From the NCBI GenBank assembly GCA_963854835.1, contig OY978526.1, positions 73,628,418 through 73,692,417 of the forward strand: a stretch of DNA of 64,000 nt. The letters are read 5' to 3'. A program made the position numbers and the translations under genes. This document shows positions 60,040 through 64,000 of this stretch, in pieces; position 1 is the first letter of the stretch; each line of letters starts with the position of its first letter. The DNA comes from Megamerina dolium. Taxonomy: Eukaryota > Arthropoda > Insecta > Diptera > Megamerinidae. The notes beneath the pieces are model-generated. The model ran no database searches. It was not told the origin of the DNA and saw only the letters and a list, made by a program, of their open reading frames with translations.

Positions 60040-60790
60040 TACTATTCTCAATATTTTCTCCCAACGTATTGACTTCCTATCTCTATCGCTTCAGGCTGCT
60101 TCCAAACTAAGTGTATTCAAAAGGACTTATAATTCGACATATAACCCCGTAGCTGCCGCAAAATCATTCCTAGAATCATATTTCCTCCAAACATATTTAT
60201 ACCCTATCTTCATCGCTCTCTATTTATTTTTTCGCGCCAATATTTCCCAATCTTTATCGCTTAGGGCTGCATCCATACAAAGTAAATGTCAAATCACCTG
60301 AAAATCGACAAATTACCCAACAGCTACCAGGAGGGTAAAACATATGATCGATCTCCATTAATTTTCCTTTGGCAACCTGAATCCTCTGAATATGTTTACT
60401 TCCAATTTCTATGCCTTAAGGTTGTTTTCATACAAAATTAACACAAAAGCACTTGAAAATCAGCAAATAACTCAATAGCTGTCAAGAAATCGCTTCTAGA
60501 GCTGTAAATAGAATGTATAACTGACTTCCAATAGGTTTTCCTTCTACATATTTCCTACAAACATATTTACACCCTATCTTTATCGCTTAAGGTAGCTCCG
60601 ATACAAAATCAATTTAAATATACCTAAAAATCGCAAAATGTACGACCGATCTCATTCATTTTTTCGTGCCAGTATTTCCCTATCTTTATCGCGTAGGGTC
60701 GCTTCCACACAAAGTAAACGCAAAATCACCTGAAGATCAACAAATAACCCAATAGCTACCAAGAACTCGCTCCTGATTCAAATTTTATGT
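60040..60790. repeat. Family C tandem array, about 155-170-bp unit
   Basis: TATCGC-type boxes at 60085, 60255, 60410 (TATGCC), 60581 and 60687. The typical unit reads CTATCTTTATCGCTTAGGG, TGCTTCCATACAAAGTAAA, GCAAAATCACCTGAAAATCG, ACAAATAACCCAATAGCTAC, CAAGAATCGCTCCTAGAGC, TGTAAA. The + frame 59978-60301 is a translation of the array. Confidence 0.8.
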
Positions 60791-61910
60791 TTTTCAGTTA
60801 TTAAAATTGACGTCCATACAAATCTGAGCCAATTTAGTTTACTTAAATTCTTCGATATATCCTAGCAACATATTTAACAAGCAATTGTATTTTTTTTTTC
60901 TGTAATATTCTTCGGCTGTTTTTTGGAATCAAGTACTACCGATTCTTACAAGAATTTTGGGATACCGATTCTATACTCTCGAGTTGAGTAATTATTGGTT
61001 TAGAATCAATTCTGTTTAACGTTATTGTAATATTTATATATTTTAATAAATATATACTACTTCATTATACGATATTTATCATATAATTTAACATTTACGA
61101 TCACATACTATATTCTTATCTCTTAATAACAACAGCAACAACTGCAACTACTTATACATTTATACCTGAATATACTTTAAATATGTACATGAATTCATGT
61201 ATTTATTTATAAATACAATATATTGATATGTACATAAGAAAGTGAAGTGCAATGTTGCCAACCTCATCAACACCAACTATGATGATGCTGTTGACAACAA
61301 GTGCAACAAATTCAATTTGCATGCAAAATCGAGCAATTGCATTTATGTGTACGAGTATACGAGTTATTGTAGTTGTGTTGTAATTGTTTTTTTTTTGTTA
61401 TTAATCTGTATGATACGCATCAAAGTGTTTATATTTACATGCTTACATAAATGCATACTTATGCACGTAAGTATAACATATGTGCTATTTTACGTACTTG
61501 GTTTCAATACACTTGCTTTGATGTGTTCTCTGTAAAATTATTTTTATTTTATTTTATGTGTGTACGCATGTGTGTTCAAAACATGTATGATAGAATTTTA
61601 TGTATGCATTTGAAATCTCTATTATTTTATAGTTTTATTCTATTTTAATTGTTTTTATATACATGATTGGCTTCATGTGTATATTCATTTCTATAAATGA
61701 ATGTTTATATGCATTGTATATAAACATTGTTGCTTATTGGGGATATGAAATTTCAAGTTTAGTTTTTCATATATTATAAAAATGATTTGGCGTTATGAAA
61801 AATATAAGAAAATTCCAATATTTTTGTTGGTATTTATAAAATATTTAATTTATAACAAATTGACAACCCGGTCATATTTGCTTGTTTATCTGCTTACTTG
61901 TATATTTGCA
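60791..61910. other. A+T-rich DNA, no gene seen
   Basis: T10 at 60890 and 61387. TACATGAATTCATGTA at 61187-61202 is a perfect 16-bp palindrome. Confidence 0.5.
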
Positions 61911-61914
61911 AAAT

Positions 61915-62815
61915 AAATTATAAAGTGATCAAGTTGAAATGGGTATATAAATTTATTTTTACAAACAAATGGACGAGTTAGTGAATGGGCGAAATCGGAT
62001 GAAAACCACACCTACCCCATTTTCCACATTTTATGCGCGAATATATAAAGCTCTCGAAGCAAAACTTTGAATATAAACTTCTACTAACCACAAAATTAAT
62101 ATACCTAAATATGGACGTAATCGTATGGAAACTACGCCTATCTTCCATACAAAAGATTGTTGTCGAATGGATGTTTTCATGCTTTGAGCGCGAAAATATA
62201 ATACTTTTGAGCCAAGGCTTGCTATATAAAGTTACTCTAATCACAAAATTAATATTTGAAAAAAATAATGGGCGTAATTGAATGAAAATCATACTTACAT
62301 CCCATACAAAAGGGTGTTTGTTGTTGAGTGGATGTTCTCACACTTTGCGTATAAAAATATAAAGCTATAGAACTAAAACTTAGTATGTTAAGTTTTTTTA
62401 ACCACAGAATAGATATGTGTAAAAAAATAGGCGTAATCAGATAAAATCTACACCTACCTCCCATACAAGAGTATCTGCTCAAATGTGTATTTTCATACTT
62501 TGTGCACAAAACCAAAAAGCTATTGAAGTAGAACTTAGTATATAGAATAGAAATACTGGAATATGGGCATAATTCGATGCAAAAGAGGCCTACCTGCCAT
62601 ACAAAAGTATGTTGAATGTATTATTCATACGCAAAAATATAAAGCTATGAAGTTGAAATTTGCGATATATGATTATATTTACAATCATATAGGCCATTTA
62701 GAAAATGTGCTGAATGGGATGAAAACCAGGCCTATCTCCCATACAAAATTTGAATTTACATGTTTTTTTCATACTTTACGCACGACAATGCTAATGCTGA
62801 TATGAGATATTAGTA
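61915..62815 (-). repeat. Family A array, six units
   Basis: CCCATAC-type boxes at about 62016, 62147, 62303, 62462, 62598 and 62740 give spacings of 131, 156, 159, 136 and 142 bp. Typical text: GGGCGAAATCGGATGAAAAC, CACACCTACC, CTCCCATACAAGAGTAT, TATAAAGCTAT, AACTTAGTAT. The minus frames 61978-62515 translate it. Confidence 0.85.
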
Positions 62816-63209
62816 ACTGCATTTAAACTCTCAAATGATTGAACAAATCTCAATCAAGTCTGATTGTAATTATTCCACATACAGACTACATTTTCAATGA
62901 AAACTTACAGAAATTGGGAAGTGCTGAAATGAATTTGTCTATAACTTATTTTTCGCTTCTATTATAGTTTGATTTAGTTTATCGCTTAAAATGTAAATTA
63001 AATATTCTAATCAGATGATAAGAAAACTACATATGTATATTGTATTTGGTGAGAAGATGGCGTCGCGTCGTCTTCATATATTGCCGCCATCTTTATCATA
63101 TTCGTTTACTGCTCCCTGGTAGATAATTGTCACCGCCGCTGTTATCATTCATATGAAAATTATTGCTTACTATCATAGACATTATTATCATTGTTAATGA
63201 TGACGCCAT
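62816..63209. other. A+T-rich DNA, no gene seen
   Basis: A patch of mixed sequence at 63050-63140 (GATGGCGTCGCGTCGTCTTC, ATTGCCGCCATC, CACCGCCGCTG) is richer in G+C, but no frame or motif was recognised in it. Confidence 0.45.
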
Positions 63210-63210
63210 T

Positions 63211-63319
63211 ATGATGATAATGATGATGATGATGATGTTGATAATGTTGTTGGTACTATTGTTATTGCTATTAAATGAGAAATTGTGTAAATATCTGACT
63301 GTGTGTGTGTGTGTGTGTG
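63211..63319. repeat. (GAT)n and (GT)n microsatellites
   Basis: GAT units at 63211-63237 and ten GT units at 63300-63319. Confidence 0.9.
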
Positions 63320-64000
63320 CATTTACTTCCGTTCCGTATTTGCATTTTGATTTGAGTCATCATTAAATGCATTAGATATGTATATACGACGTACGTATAG
63401 GAGATATTGCTGATGTTGTCCTGTTGTTGTTGTTGTTGTTTGCTGTTTGTTTACTTGAAAATTTGAAATCGACACTTTTACCATGCAAAGTGTCTGCGTG
63501 TAAATATACATTTGTCTACGTGTGTGCGTGTTATTCTACGTTTGCATGCGATTAGCATGTATTTCTCTATTTTTTTTATATATTTTTTTTTTTTTTGAGT
63601 TTTTGTCATCATTACTATTACTATTAGTACTATTGGTATATGCTGCTACAAATATTGCTATTACGTACGTTATTGCTATCTGCTGCTTTAGGTACGTCTG
63701 TACGTATATACGTACAATTGTAGGTACTTATTATAGATTCTGAGAACAATTATTTGTATGTCGTATGCAAATAATTCTTCTTCATCGTCTCCTGTTGCTA
63801 GTGTTGTTCCTTTGGGTATTGAATATTTTTTTTTTTTTGTTACTATTTGTTCTGTTTTGTGTTTATTTGAAATTCATTGAAGTGTCAATGCCTTATGGTG
63901 TATATATACAATATATATATGTGTGTGTGTGTGTGTGTTTGATTTTCTGTGCTGTTATACTAATATATGTACATACTTACTATGTCTGTACCTTCATATG
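63320..64000. other. Right edge, no gene seen
   Basis: GTT run at 63423-63440 and GT run at 63921-63938. TGCTGCTTTAG|GTACGT at 63691|63692 is a second, weaker acceptor-donor junction. Confidence 0.5.

Larger units (their letters stand above)
473..64000 (+). other. Presumed giant intron, right end beyond the window
   Basis: No stretch after the donor combines an open frame with normal protein composition and flanking acceptor and donor sites. Repeats, microsatellites and transposon remnants occur throughout, as expected for a long dipteran intron. The sequence does not prove that it is all one intron: a terminal exon could have been missed, or intergenic DNA could start somewhere. Confidence 0.55.

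Overview
The window looks like nuclear DNA of a large-genome fly (Diptera). It is A+T-rich, full of CATA/GTAT tracts and CAA, CAG, ATC and GTT triplet runs, and scattered with decayed mariner-type transposons, tRNA-derived SINEs and long arrays of ~154-bp repeats. Several repeat words match what I remember from tephritid fruit-fly genomes, so a tephritid is my best guess. That is recall, not a search.

Only one convincing piece of protein-coding gene is present: an exon on the + strand at the left edge (2..472), ending in a clean GAG|GTAAGT splice donor. I do not recognise the protein. Everything to the right (473..64000, at least 63.5 kb) carries no second exon I can defend, so I read it as the start of one very large intron, possibly running into intergenic DNA. 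The most interesting single site in it is at 38727..38755. There a long pyrimidine tract and CAG sit directly against GTATGT on the same strand as the exon. That is the form of a recursive (zero-length-exon) splice site, known from long fly introns.

The rest is mostly repeats. Family A is a ~154-bp unit, about 39 units in ten places, in both orientations; four of these arrays end in the same terminal module. Family C (~155-170 bp, two places, one forming an inverted pair) and family E (~166 bp, 11.5-12.06 kb) differ in sequence but share the box CATACAAA with A. Family B (153 bp, 51.8-52.5 kb) and family D (three dispersed copies, 27.5 and 31.1-31.8 kb) are separate. A tRNA-derived SINE occurs as four copies, all on the minus strand, and two fragments. 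One copy (53.6-54.0 kb) has a clear target-site duplication and another lies between two minisatellites (44.4-45.7 kb). Two decayed IS630/Tc1/mariner transposases lie close together at 8.0-9.4 kb on opposite strands.

Other open reading frames are low-complexity translations of triplet repeats, translations of family A, or chance frames in A+T-rich DNA. There is no sign of an operon, CRISPR array, rRNA, functional tRNA or viral gene.
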